Source of the DNA: Pseudomonas pharyngis
GTDB taxonomy: Bacteria > Pseudomonadota > Gammaproteobacteria > Pseudomonadales > Pseudomonadaceae
Direction: 5' to 3'
NCBI RefSeq assembly: GCF_021602345.1
Contig: NZ_BQID01000004.1
Span: forward strand, 186,001-250,000
DNA: 64,000 nucleotides
The number at the start of each line of letters is the position of its first letter. Position 1 is the stretch's first letter. Below, one piece after another: positions 10,351 to 18,006 of the stretch. The position numbers were made by a program, and so were the translations under genes. The notes under the pieces are model-generated. The model saw only the letters and a program-made list of their open reading frames with translations. It was not told where the DNA came from and did not search any database.

Positions 10351-11370
10351 ATGGGTAACGAAAGCATCAACTGGGACAAGCTGGGTTTTGACTACATCAA
10401 GACCGACAAACGCTATCTGTCGTACTTTCGCAACGGCGAGTGGGACAAAGGCACCCTGACCGAAGACAACGTGCTGCACATCAGCGAAGGCTCCACTGCC
10501 CTTCACTATGGCCAGCAATGCTTCGAAGGCCTGAAGGCCTATCGTTGCAAGGACGGCTCGATCAACCTGTTCCGTCCGGACCAGAACGCCGCGCGCATGC
10601 AACGCAGCTGCGCCCGCCTGCTGATGCCGCATGTCTCCACCGAGCAGTTCATTGAAGCATGCAAGCAAGTGGTACGCGCCAACGAGCGCTTCATCCCGCC
10701 TTACGGCACCGGCGGCGCGCTGTACCTGCGTCCGTTCGTGATCGGCGTGGGTGACAACATTGGCGTGCGTACTGCACCTGAGTTCATCTTTTCGGTATTC
10801 GCGATCCCGGTCGGCGCCTACTTCAAGGGCGGCCTGACCCCGCACAACTTCCAGATCTCCACCTTCGACCGCGCCGCGCCACAAGGCACCGGTGCCGCCA
10901 AGGTCGGTGGCAACTACGCTGCCAGCCTGATGCCGGGCTCCCAGGCCAAGAAAGCGCACTTCGCTGACGCCATCTACCTGGATCCGCTGACCCACAAAAA
11001 GATCGAGGAAGTCGGTTCGGCCAACTTCTTCGGGATCACTCACGACAACAAGTTCGTGACCCCGAACTCGCCGTCAGTACTGCCGGGTATCACCCGTCTG
11101 TCGCTGATCGAACTGGCCAAGTCCCGCCTGGGCCTGGAAGTGGTCGAAGGTGATGTGTTCATCGACAAGCTGTCGGACTTCAAAGAGGCCGGTGCTTGCG
11201 GTACTGCTGCGGTGATCACCCCAATCGGCGGCATCAGCTACAACGACCACCTGCACGTGTTCCACAGCGAAACCGAAGTCGGCCCTGTGACCCAGAAGCT
11301 CTACAAAGAGCTGACCGGCGTGCAGACCGGCGACGTCGAAGCGCCAGCAGGCTGGATCGTCAAGGTTTGA
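10351..11370 (+). CDS. ilvE: Branched-chain amino acid aminotransferase
   Basis: 339-residue fold-type IV PLP enzyme. Conserved segments are STALHYGQQCFEGLKAYR, GTGAAKVGGNYAASL (with the PLP lysine) and EVGSANFFGI. It interconverts Val, Leu and Ile with their 2-oxo acids. The ATG at 10351 is preceded by AGAGGG and gives the standard N-terminus MGNESINWDKLGFDYI; the frame is open further upstream but is not needed. It has its own 165-base upstream gap and a strong terminator, so it is probably a separate transcript from bkd, although the pathways meet. Confidence 0.95.
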   Translation: MGNESINWDKLGFDYIKTDKRYLSYFRNGEWDKGTLTEDNVLHISEGSTALHYGQQCFEGLKAYRCKDGSINLFRPDQNAARMQRSCARLLMPHVSTEQFIEACKQVVRANERFIPPYGTGGALYLRPFVIGVGDNIGVRTAPEFIFSVFAIPVGAYFKGGLTPHNFQISTFDRAAPQGTGAAKVGGNYAASLMPGSQAKKAHFADAIYLDPLTHKKIEEVGSANFFGITHDNKFVTPNSPSVLPGITRLSLIELAKSRLGLEVVEGDVFIDKLSDFKEAGACGTAAVITPIGGISYNDHLHVFHSETEVGPVTQKLYKELTGVQTGDVEAPAGWIVKV

Positions 11371-11388
11371 TCTGACGGCCAGATGCAC

Positions 11389-11423
11389 AAAAGCCCCCAT
11401 CGAGTAATCGATGGGGGCTTTTT
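11389..11423. terminator. Bidirectional Rho-independent terminator
   Basis: AAAGCCCCCATCGA and TCGATGGGGGCTTTTT form a perfect 14-base stem with a GTAA loop. A-runs and T-runs on both sides let it serve ilvE on the plus strand and the DNA repair pair on the minus strand. Confidence 0.92.
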
Positions 11424-12268
11424 CATTCGCCTCGCTCGCCGGCCTTCATGGCAATCCGCTTGCCCGCACGACCGGCAATCCCACTCGCCTGCCCGTTCTG
11501 CTGCTTGCCCATTCGTGCCTGAGTAATCAATCCGGGAATCAGCTCCCCCTCCGGCAGGTTCTTCCAGAACCGCGTCGGCAAATGCCCCTGCATGACTTTC
11601 TCGTTCAAACGCGCCGGGTTGAAGATGTGGCTGTAGTACGTCAGCCACAAGTCACCGTGGGGATCGTCGACGTTCTGCGCCAGTTGCTGCCACTCCAGCG
11701 GACACTGACGTTCATGGATCAGTTGTTCACCATCGTAATAAACCCCGTCGCGGGGCGTGGCGATCAGCCAGCGATGCCGGCCCATGCGCCCGATAAAGTG
11801 TTCACTGGCGCTGTGCAGGATGTCGTGGGCCGGCTCGTGCCACGCGACATATTGCGGGCCCGGCAGCTCTGACGGGCGCTCGATGAAACGCACGAACGCA
11901 TGCAGATGATGGGCTTCGCGCTGCACCTGCTTGATCCGCCGCTGTAACTCGCTGCCCAATTTGTCGCCGGCCATCATTGCCGTGCGATCACCATGGCTGA
12001 CCCGCCACAGCACTTCATACAGCAGGCTCCAGCGTTGATCGCCACGGTAGCGTGACGCTTGTTCCAGGGTGTCGAGCAACGCACGGGGAATCCGTGCCTG
12101 AAACGGGCCCTGCCCTTCGGGAACCGACACGTCACTGGCGAACAGATCGCTCACGCCTTCCGACACCCAGCTCACCAGACTCGGATCGATTTCATGGCTG
12201 AGCAGCCAGCGCGCCTGCTGGCGCCAGGTGTCGAACAGGTCGTCGCAATCGAGGTTGATCATCCCCAT
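11423..12268 (-). CDS. TIGR03915/DUF4130-type putative DNA repair protein
   Basis: 281-residue protein of the family usually found beside a radical SAM DNA repair protein. Recognisable segments are WSLLYEVLWRVSHGDRTAM, QREAHHLHAFVRFIER, HEPAHDILHSASEHFIGRM and KNLPEGELIPGLI. Its start overlaps the end of the radical SAM gene by 10 bases, so the two are translationally linked. The same domain occurs fused to a uracil-DNA glycosylase (UdgX-type) in other bacteria, which points to a base-lesion role, but the reaction is not known. Confidence 0.8.
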   Translation of the reverse strand: MGMINLDCDDLFDTWRQQARWLLSHEIDPSLVSWVSEGVSDLFASDVSVPEGQGPFQARIPRALLDTLEQASRYRGDQRWSLLYEVLWRVSHGDRTAMMAGDKLGSELQRRIKQVQREAHHLHAFVRFIERPSELPGPQYVAWHEPAHDILHSASEHFIGRMGRHRWLIATPRDGVYYDGEQLIHERQCPLEWQQLAQNVDDPHGDLWLTYYSHIFNPARLNEKVMQGHLPTRFWKNLPEGELIPGLITQARMGKQQNGQASGIAGRAGKRIAMKAGERGE

Positions 12269-13479
12269 AGCCCCATCTGCTGCGGCATCGGTCGGTCGCG
12301 CAACTGCTGATAAAGCATCTGGCTGGTGACTTCTGCCTGCTGCGGGTGGTAATCGCTGGTGATGATGAACGGCTTGGCCTTGGCCAGCACACAGCGCATG
12401 CGCGCCACGTCTTCGTAGCGAATGCGCCGCTGCCGACGCAGTTCCACCAGACGTTCGGTGGTGCGCAGGCCGATGCCGGGAATGCGCGAGATCAGCGCCG
12501 GTTCAGCGCGATTGAGGTCCAGCGGAAACACCTCACGATTCTGCAGCGCCCAGGCCAGTTTCGGGTCGATGTCCAACGCCAGATTGCCCGGCCCCTGAAG
12601 CAACTCACCAGCGCTGTAGCCATAACTGCGCAACAGGAAATCAGCCTGATACAGGCGGTGCTCGCGCATCAGTGGCGGCGCGGCCAGAGGTACGCTTTTC
12701 GGGCTGTCGGGAATCGGGCTGAAGGCCGAGTAATAGACCCGGCGCAGGCGGAAGTTGCCATACAGGGCCTGAGCGCTGTGCAGGATGGTGCTGTCGTCGG
12801 TGTCATCGGCACCGACGATCATCTGCGTGCTCTGCCCGGCCGGGGCGAACTTCGGAGCGCGGGGTTCATTGAGCACGGTCTGCACGCCGGTGTAGATGGT
12901 ATTCATCGCCTGCTTGATCGAACCGATGTGCTTCTCCGGCGCCAGGGTTTGCAGGCTGGCATCGGTGGGCAATTCGATGTTGACGCTCAAGCGGTCGGCA
13001 TAACGCCCGGCCTCTTCGATCAACGCGGGATCCGCATCAGGGATGGTCTTGAGATGAATATAGCCACGGAATTCATGCTCTTCGCGCAGCAGCTTCGCAA
13101 CGCGCACCAGTTGCTCCATGGTGTAGTCCGCCGAACGGATGATCCCCGAACTGAGGAACAACCCGCTGACGCAATTGCGCCGGTAGAAATCCAGCGTCAG
13201 CGTCACCACTTCCTCGGGCGTGAAACGCGCACGCGGTACGTCGCTGGAGCGGCGGTTGACGCAGTATTGGCAGTCGTAAAGGCAGAAGTTGGTCAGCAGA
13301 ATCTTGAGCAGCGACACACAACGCCCGTCCGGCGTGTAGCTGTGGCAGATGCCCATGCCATCGGTCGAGCCCAGCCCGCTCTTGCCCTCGGAACTGCGCT
13401 TGGGCGCGCCACTGCTGGCGCAGGAGGCGTCGTACTTGGCGGCGTCGGCGAGGATGCTGAGCTTGTCGATGATTTGCAT
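12259..13479 (-). CDS. Putative DNA modification/repair radical SAM protein
   Basis: 406 residues. The radical SAM cluster motif is C66-LYD-C70-QY-C73 (CxxxCxxC). A helix-hairpin-helix DNA-binding segment follows late in the protein (LISRIPGIGLRTTERLVELRR, about residues 345-365). This is the partner of the downstream DUF4130-type protein. A LexA box lies 16-31 bases upstream of the start codon, so SOS induction is expected. The chemistry is unknown; the HhH motif and SOS box argue for repair of a DNA lesion. Confidence 0.85.
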   Translation of the reverse strand: MQIIDKLSILADAAKYDASCASSGAPKRSSEGKSGLGSTDGMGICHSYTPDGRCVSLLKILLTNFCLYDCQYCVNRRSSDVPRARFTPEEVVTLTLDFYRRNCVSGLFLSSGIIRSADYTMEQLVRVAKLLREEHEFRGYIHLKTIPDADPALIEEAGRYADRLSVNIELPTDASLQTLAPEKHIGSIKQAMNTIYTGVQTVLNEPRAPKFAPAGQSTQMIVGADDTDDSTILHSAQALYGNFRLRRVYYSAFSPIPDSPKSVPLAAPPLMREHRLYQADFLLRSYGYSAGELLQGPGNLALDIDPKLAWALQNREVFPLDLNRAEPALISRIPGIGLRTTERLVELRRQRRIRYEDVARMRCVLAKAKPFIITSDYHPQQAEVTSQMLYQQLRDRPMPQQMGLWG

Positions 13480-13494
13480 GGCACGGACTCGATA

Positions 13495-13510
13495 CTGTTC
13501 GCATATACAG
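13495..13510 (-). promoter_or_regulatory. LexA (SOS) box
   Basis: Read on the minus strand the site is CTGTATATGCGAACAG, which fits the gamma-proteobacterial consensus CTGT-N8-ACAG with a near-ideal left half. It lies just upstream of the radical SAM gene, where bound LexA would block transcription. Confidence 0.8.
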
Positions 13511-13580
13511 TATAGAGAGCGGTTGGCTCACACAAGGCGCAATGCGGCTCTTCGTCGGAATGTCGAGTTGCGGCAGTCAG

Positions 13581-13637
13581 GTCAATTTGACTCAATAGCA
13601 GTCAGATTGACTCGATCTCCCAAGAGTCATAATGACT
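13581..13637. promoter_or_regulatory. Three tandem GTCA-N3-TGAC palindromes
   Basis: Sites at 13581-13591 (GTCAATTTGAC), 13601-13611 (GTCAGATTGAC) and 13626-13636 (GTCATAATGAC). The last two extend to AGTCA-N3-TGACT. Spacing is 20 and 25 bases. They lie 106-162 bases before the SDR start and close to the divergent SOS gene, so they are most likely operators for the SDR promoter. The binding protein is unknown; no TetR or other obvious regulator sits next to them except the ArsR protein downstream. Confidence 0.5.
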
Positions 13638-13742
13638 ACCAACCCTGCGCAGCCCTTGATATCAAAGGCTGTCCGGCATGGCCCGAAAATTGACTGGTCC
13701 CCCGTAGCCATTTGGCTGAAGACCAAAAAACGGGAGTTGAAC

Positions 13743-14486
13743 ATGGATCAAGTTTTTCAGGGCAAGCTTGCCGTCCTCACCGGTGCCAGTTCGGGCATAG
13801 GCCTGGCCGCTACCAAACGCCTGCTGGATCAAGGCGCACGCGTGTTGGCCATGTCGCGAAAGCTCGGCCCACTGGCCGAACTGCTTGAGCGGTATCCGCA
13901 GCAACTGGTGTGGAAACCCGGCGATGTCACTCAAGCTTCCGACCTAAACGCTTTGGCCGAACAGGCTACACGCCTCGGTCCGGTGAATTTCGTAATCCCT
14001 AACGCCGGTATTGCGGAGCTCGCTGACGGGCTCAACAGCTCGGCGTTCGATCGCCAATGGGCAGTGAACGGCGCCGGCGCCCTGAACACCTTGGCCGCCC
14101 TGCGCCCGCACCTTGCAGACAAGGCGTCAGTGGTGTTCATCGGTACTTTTCTGGCCGGAATCAGTTTCGCGGGACTGGCCGCCTATATCGCATCAAAAGC
14201 AGCATTGATCGCCCACGCCCGAACCCTCGCGGTCGAGCTGGCACCCCACGGTGTGCGCATCAATTGCGTCTCCCCCGGCCCGACCGCAACGCCGATCTGG
14301 TCGACACTGGGCTTGAGCGACGAAGCGCTCGGCGACGTGGCCCAAGGCGTCAATAAACGGCTATTGGGCGGACAATTCCTGGAACCTGCGGCAGTGGCCG
14401 ACGTCATTCTTTTTCAGTTGGGCAATGGCGCACGCGGCGTCATCGGTCAGGACTGGGTGGTCGATAGTGGATACACCCTGAGCTAA
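13743..14486 (+). CDS. Short-chain dehydrogenase/reductase
   Basis: 247-residue classical SDR: cofactor motif LTGASSGIG (residues 12-20), PNAGI near 86-90, and catalytic Y148-x3-K152 (YIASK). The usual catalytic Ser is replaced by Thr135 (VFIGTF). The ATG at 13743 follows GGGAG and gives the normal N-terminus; the frame is open about 110 bases further upstream across the operator region. Substrate unknown. Its stop overlaps the end of the convergent ArsR gene. Confidence 0.85.
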   Translation: MDQVFQGKLAVLTGASSGIGLAATKRLLDQGARVLAMSRKLGPLAELLERYPQQLVWKPGDVTQASDLNALAEQATRLGPVNFVIPNAGIAELADGLNSSAFDRQWAVNGAGALNTLAALRPHLADKASVVFIGTFLAGISFAGLAAYIASKAALIAHARTLAVELAPHGVRINCVSPGPTATPIWSTLGLSDEALGDVAQGVNKRLLGGQFLEPAAVADVILFQLGNGARGVIGQDWVVDSGYTLS

Positions 14487-15244
14487 CGCACATGCACCGA
14501 TCCGGGCGTGGATTCCGTCAACTGGCGACCTGACGAATCCCGCCCGGACTCGAGCAAAACCAGCCCCCAGCGCGATAACAATTCTCGGCGCCCCTGCACC
14601 GTCAACGTCAGTGCGCGACTGTCCAGATCCTGCGTCACCCATTTGCGCTTCAGAGCCGCCTGCAACAACGCCGCACCGAGCGAACCGCTCAAATGCGGCC
14701 GACGCATGCTCCAGTCCAGACACGGGCAAGCGAAGCGGCGGCGCAGCGTCGACAGATCCTTGACCTCAATGCCCAGCTCTTCAAAAAACGCCTCCCCGCT
14801 TTCACTGAGGCGATAAACCTGCTCATCGGTTTCCACCAGCCATCCCGCCTCAAGCAGGCGGTCATGCAACAACACCGCGAGCGTCCCGGCCATATGGTCG
14901 TAGCAGGTGCGGGCAAATTGCAGGCGATCCGGCGTGTGTGGTTTGAAGGTCGGCGCGGGGTTTTGGCCGATCACCATCAGCGCTTCCAGCGCCTGGACCA
15001 CGCGCTTGTCGGCGAGGCTGTAATAACGGTGGCGGCCCTGCACATGCAGGCGCACCAAGGCCAGATCCTTGAGCTTGCCCAGGTGTGCGCTGGCGGTCGA
15101 GGCGCTGACTTCGGCAAGGGTCGCCAGCTCGGTGGCGGTGCGGGCGTGGCCGTCCATCAGCGAGCACAGCATTTTGGTCCGCGCCGGTTCCGCGATGGCG
15201 GCAGCCACTTGCGAGACGCCGATGTCTTGATGTTCTGCGTGCAT
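14483..15244 (-). CDS. ArsR-type winged-helix transcriptional regulator
   Basis: 253 residues, about twice the usual ArsR length. The N-terminal winged helix (residues about 20-85; ELATLAEVSASTASAHLGKL as recognition region) is followed by a long C-terminal part with FACPCLDWSMRRPHLSGSLG, a motif of this longer subfamily. The CPC pair could bind a metal or a thiol reagent. It is divergent from the P450 gene with 79 bases between the starts, so control of that gene is likely. Confidence 0.8.
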   Translation of the reverse strand: MHAEHQDIGVSQVAAAIAEPARTKMLCSLMDGHARTATELATLAEVSASTASAHLGKLKDLALVRLHVQGRHRYYSLADKRVVQALEALMVIGQNPAPTFKPHTPDRLQFARTCYDHMAGTLAVLLHDRLLEAGWLVETDEQVYRLSESGEAFFEELGIEVKDLSTLRRRFACPCLDWSMRRPHLSGSLGAALLQAALKRKWVTQDLDSRALTLTVQGRRELLSRWGLVLLESGRDSSGRQLTESTPGSVHVR

Positions 15245-15323
15245 ATTTCGCTCCCGGACGAATCATCGCCCTCAAGGACTGGAGATAGTAGCAACACTTT
15301 CCCCACCGACAAGGTTGCGATCC

Positions 15324-16424
15324 ATGGACCCGATCATCGCTGCGACTCACGCCGACCCCTACCCCTATTACGCCGAACTGCGCGCGGCGGGCGGGCTGAC
15401 TTTTCATCACGGACTGAAACTGTGGGTGGCCAGCAGCGCCCGGGCGGTGTGCGCGGTGCTGGCGCATCCGGATTGCCGGGTGCGTCCGGTGCAGGAGCCG
15501 GTGCCCAAAGCCATCGCCGATGGCATGGCGGGCAAGGTGTTCGGCCAGTTGATGCGCATGAATGACGGTGAAGCTCAGCGCTGCCCGCGTTCGGCCATCG
15601 AGCCGTCGTTGGGGCTGTTTGATCGGGAAGAAGTCAGCGCGCTGGTGTCCGCGCGGCTGATCACAAACGATGCCGACGGCCTCTATAAAGCCATGTTTCG
15701 CGGCCCGGTGTGCGTGGTTGCATCGCTGCTCGGATTCACCCCGGCGCAGGCGCGGGTCATCAGTGAACTGACGGCTGATTTCGCGGCGTGCCTGTCGCCG
15801 TTGAGCAATGACCTGCAACTGGCGGCAGCCCATCGGGCGGCGGAGCAATTGCGCGGATACTTCATCGAATTGCTGGCGGATCCGAATCTGTTTATCGCCG
15901 ACATTCGCCAGCGTTTTGTCGGCAATGAGGACGTGCTGCTCGCCAACCTGATCGGCCTCTGTTCGCAGACATTCGAGGCCACCGCCGGGTTGATTGGTAA
16001 TGCGCTGGTGGCGTTGCAGCGTCAGCCTGAATTACGCGCGACGTCAGTGGATTCGTTGCTGACTGAAGTCCAACGCTTCGATCCGTCGGTACAGAACACC
16101 CGTCGATTTGTGGCGAACAGCTGTGAAATCGACGGCGTGCGGCTGGAGGCAGGTGACGTAATTCTGGTGCTGCTGGCCTCGGCCAATCGCGATCCGGCAC
16201 TCAATGAAAACCCGGATCGTTTTATGCCGGATCGCCCGAATCGCCGCAGCTTCACGTTTGGCAGCGGTCGGCATCAATGTCCCGGACAAATGCTGGCGAT
16301 GACGATCGCCCGCGCCACGCTCACTGAAATCCTCGCCCGCGACATTGATCCGGGGCGACTCGCGTGGCACTACCGGCCTTCGTTGAATGGGAGAGTTCCG
16401 ATGTTCAGCGAGGTGCAGATTTAA
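15324..16424 (+). CDS. Cytochrome P450
   Basis: 366 residues, shorter than most bacterial P450s (about 400). The heme-ligand loop FTFGSGRHQCPG near the C-terminus is intact, and the K-helix ExxR is EVQR in SLLTEVQRFDP. The I-helix region reads LCSQTFEATAGLIGN, not the common AGxDT. The ATG at 15324 follows AAGG; an in-frame TTG three codons earlier is less likely. No ferredoxin or reductase gene is adjacent, so partners and substrate are unknown. Confidence 0.88.
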   Translation: MDPIIAATHADPYPYYAELRAAGGLTFHHGLKLWVASSARAVCAVLAHPDCRVRPVQEPVPKAIADGMAGKVFGQLMRMNDGEAQRCPRSAIEPSLGLFDREEVSALVSARLITNDADGLYKAMFRGPVCVVASLLGFTPAQARVISELTADFAACLSPLSNDLQLAAAHRAAEQLRGYFIELLADPNLFIADIRQRFVGNEDVLLANLIGLCSQTFEATAGLIGNALVALQRQPELRATSVDSLLTEVQRFDPSVQNTRRFVANSCEIDGVRLEAGDVILVLLASANRDPALNENPDRFMPDRPNRRSFTFGSGRHQCPGQMLAMTIARATLTEILARDIDPGRLAWHYRPSLNGRVPMFSEVQI

Positions 16425-16443
16425 GCACCGCTGCAATCAAGGA

Positions 16444-16758
16444 TCAGGTGGCCCATTCCAGGGAAGCAGGCAACTGGAAACAGAGATCTACTTCCAGTTT
16501 TGCGGCCGCCGACAGGTTGACCAGCGCATCCAGCGAGAACTTGTCGATTTTGCCGTTGAGCACGTCGTTGAGACGCGGCTGAGTGACGCCAAGACGCTTG
16601 GCCGCCTCCTTTTGGGGAAGCTCCCACGCACGAATCGTTTCGCAAAGCGTGCGCATCAGCTTGGCCCGCAGACGCATGTTGGCCGCTTCCTGCGGCGTGT
16701 CTTCCAGCGCATCCCAGATGCTTGAGAAACGCTGAGGGGGATTTTGATGATCCTTCAT
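16444..16758 (-). CDS. HigA2-like XRE-family regulator (orphan antitoxin-like)
   Basis: 104-residue helix-turn-helix protein. The HTH is QKEAAKRLGVTQPRLNDVLNG (about residues 49-69), followed by FSLDALVNLSAAAKLEVD. This is the pattern of HigA2-type antitoxin/regulator proteins, which normally follow a RelE/HigB-like toxin gene. No toxin frame is visible on either side, so it is an orphan regulator or a relic of a toxin-antitoxin pair. A perfect palindrome about 40 bases upstream is probably its own operator. Confidence 0.75.
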   Translation of the reverse strand: MKDHQNPPQRFSSIWDALEDTPQEAANMRLRAKLMRTLCETIRAWELPQKEAAKRLGVTQPRLNDVLNGKIDKFSLDALVNLSAAAKLEVDLCFQLPASLEWAT

Positions 16759-16798
16759 GGATTAACCTGTTCCTGGCATTTGAATGTGCCACGCAGGC

Positions 16799-16816
16799 TA
16801 TATCGAAACCGATATA
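16799..16816. promoter_or_regulatory. Palindromic operator of the XRE regulator
   Basis: TATATCG (16799-16805) and CGATATA (16810-16816) are a perfect inverted repeat around AAAC. The distance to the start codon (about 40 bases) suits autorepression, typical of HigA-like proteins. Confidence 0.6.
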
Positions 16817-17138
16817 AATCAAGCTCGAAGTGGCTTATTAAATATTCGGTATCACAAAGAGGATGTTCACAAGCAAGCACGCTTCACAGGCCGGCGGCGA
16901 CCTCTTATGTGAGCCATAAAGCCTGACAAATGAAGCATCATTTTGCCCTCATCCGCGAGGCTACATCGCCTTGCGCCTTTGCCTACAACTACGCCAGAAT
17001 CCGCCGGCTTGTGCGGTTTTGAGGGCGTCGGTAACTTGGTCCGCGTCACTGAATGGTCAGTGATCGGGTTTAGTCGCTCGGTGTTCTCCAACTTCGCATG
17101 CAGTCATTCAGTCAGGTGCTTTTGCGCCTGCGCTCAAT

Positions 17139-17215
17139 GGTAGCTGTGCGCAGGGCGCCTTCGGGTGCGCCGGTAAAGCTTGGAGTCCCGGTCGACTAAC
17201 CTGCGCATAGCTACC
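17139..17215 (+). ncRNA. Structured leader element (cis-acting RNA candidate)
   Basis: GGTAGCTGTGCGCAGG (17139-17154) pairs with CCTGCGCATAGCTACC (17200-17215) over 16 positions with one G-U pair. Inside are a GGCGC/GCGCC hairpin with a C-UUCG-G loop (17154-17171) and a small AGTC/GACT hairpin (17184-17197). The result is a three-way junction of about 77 nt, 54 bases upstream of the start of the next gene. I believe similar leaders precede related small genes in other pseudomonads, from memory only. It is tRNA-sized but has no tRNA features. Confidence 0.5.
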
Positions 17216-17269
17216 ACCCAATCGTTTAGTCGCGAAATGGGTGTCAGCATTACTGGAGACTCTGAGCAA

Positions 17270-17641
17270 ATGATCAAGCCAACGCCTAATCCACCGGAAA
17301 CAGACTTAACGTCCGAATCCGACCCAACTTCCCCCTACTCCTCCACCGACTCAAAAAAACTCCACGAAGCCGCCGAGCGCGCCCTCGACCATTACCTGAA
17401 ACCCACAGCCCCGAAACAACACTGCCCCGGCCGCATGTTCCTCGTCGCCCCCGACCTGGATCAGCATGCCCTGCTGGCCCACGCCTGCGAATCGATGACT
17501 TCGGCCAGCGTGATGCTCAGCGACTTCGCCGCGCTGCTGGACCCGCCCTACCGCAGCACCGTGCTGGGCATCGCCCAAGTGGTGATGTGTGGCGAACTGG
17601 CTGTGAACCGGGCGCTGGACACTCTCGATGCCACGACCTGA
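17270..17641 (+). CDS. Small Pseudomonas protein of unknown function (DUF6124-like)
   Basis: 123-residue soluble protein. A Pro/Thr/Ser-rich N-terminus (KPTPNPPETDL) is followed by KKLHEAAERALDHYL and a C-terminal helical part with VAPDLDQHALLAHACESMTSASVMLSDFA and LGIAQVVMCGELAVNRALD. It resembles a Pseudomonas family that I remember as DUF6124; no function is known. The ATG at 17270 has GGAG 11 bases upstream; the frame is open back to 17180 through the structured leader. The next small gene follows after 9 bases. Confidence 0.7.
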   Translation: MIKPTPNPPETDLTSESDPTSPYSSTDSKKLHEAAERALDHYLKPTAPKQHCPGRMFLVAPDLDQHALLAHACESMTSASVMLSDFAALLDPPYRSTVLGIAQVVMCGELAVNRALDTLDATT

Positions 17642-17650
17642 GGAACACCC

Positions 17651-17932
17651 ATGGAAAGCAAATCCGATGCACACATCGTCGCCGCCCTGATCTCCATCGG
17701 CCTCAACGAGAAAGACAGCCAATGGGCCCAAAAGGCCTGTCTGCTACTGCTCGAGAGCGAACGGAAATCCATCGTCAGCGCCGCCCTCACCGCCCTCGTC
17801 CAGATTGCCCGGGACCATGGCGAACTGGACCGCAACCGCCTGCTGCCGGCACTCGCCAGCGTAAAACGCAGGTTCCCAAGCCTGACCGGCACGGTTGCCG
17901 CGACGCTGGATGAGATGGCAATTGCTGCGTAA
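17651..17932 (+). CDS. Small helical protein of unknown function
   Basis: 93 residues, predicted all-helical with Leu/Ala-rich repeats (AALISIGLNEKDSQWAQKACLLLLES, SAALTALVQIARDHGEL) that look like two HEAT-like helical hairpins. It follows the preceding gene after 9 bases with GAGG as ribosome binding site and is followed by a strong terminator, so the two form one operon. I do not recognise the family. Confidence 0.65.
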   Translation: MESKSDAHIVAALISIGLNEKDSQWAQKACLLLLESERKSIVSAALTALVQIARDHGELDRNRLLPALASVKRRFPSLTGTVAATLDEMAIAA

Positions 17933-17952
17933 TACCCGGGGCGCAAGGCAAG

Positions 17953-17992
17953 AAAAAACCCGCAGCCTCCGTTGAGGGAGGCTGCGGGTTTT
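17953..17992 (+). terminator. Rho-independent terminator
   Basis: AAAACCCGCAGCCTCC (17955-17970) pairs perfectly with GGAGGCTGCGGGTTTT (17977-17992) around a 6-base loop. It ends the two-gene unit at 17270-17932 and could also act for the convergent gene at 18007. Confidence 0.9.
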
Positions 17993-18006
17993 GTGTGCAG
18001 ATGTGG

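Larger units (their letters stand above)
16759..17269. other. 511-base gap: operator, long leader, no convincing gene
   Basis: The left end holds the XRE operator at 16799-16816. From about 16930 on the sequence looks like a long leader of the gene at 17270, with a folded element at 17139-17215. Short open frames exist in several phases (for example 16943-17143 plus, 16867-17091 minus), but none has a convincing ribosome binding site or recognisable domain. Confidence 0.5.

Noticed and set aside
16867-17143. Short open frames on both strands in the gap before the structured leader
   Set aside because: Neither has a good ribosome binding site. Coding bias is not evident and the region reads better as a leader.
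17139-17215. tRNA gene (about 77 nt, folded)
   Set aside because: No T-loop GTTCRANYC, no anticodon arm of the right size and no CCA or acceptor-stem layout.
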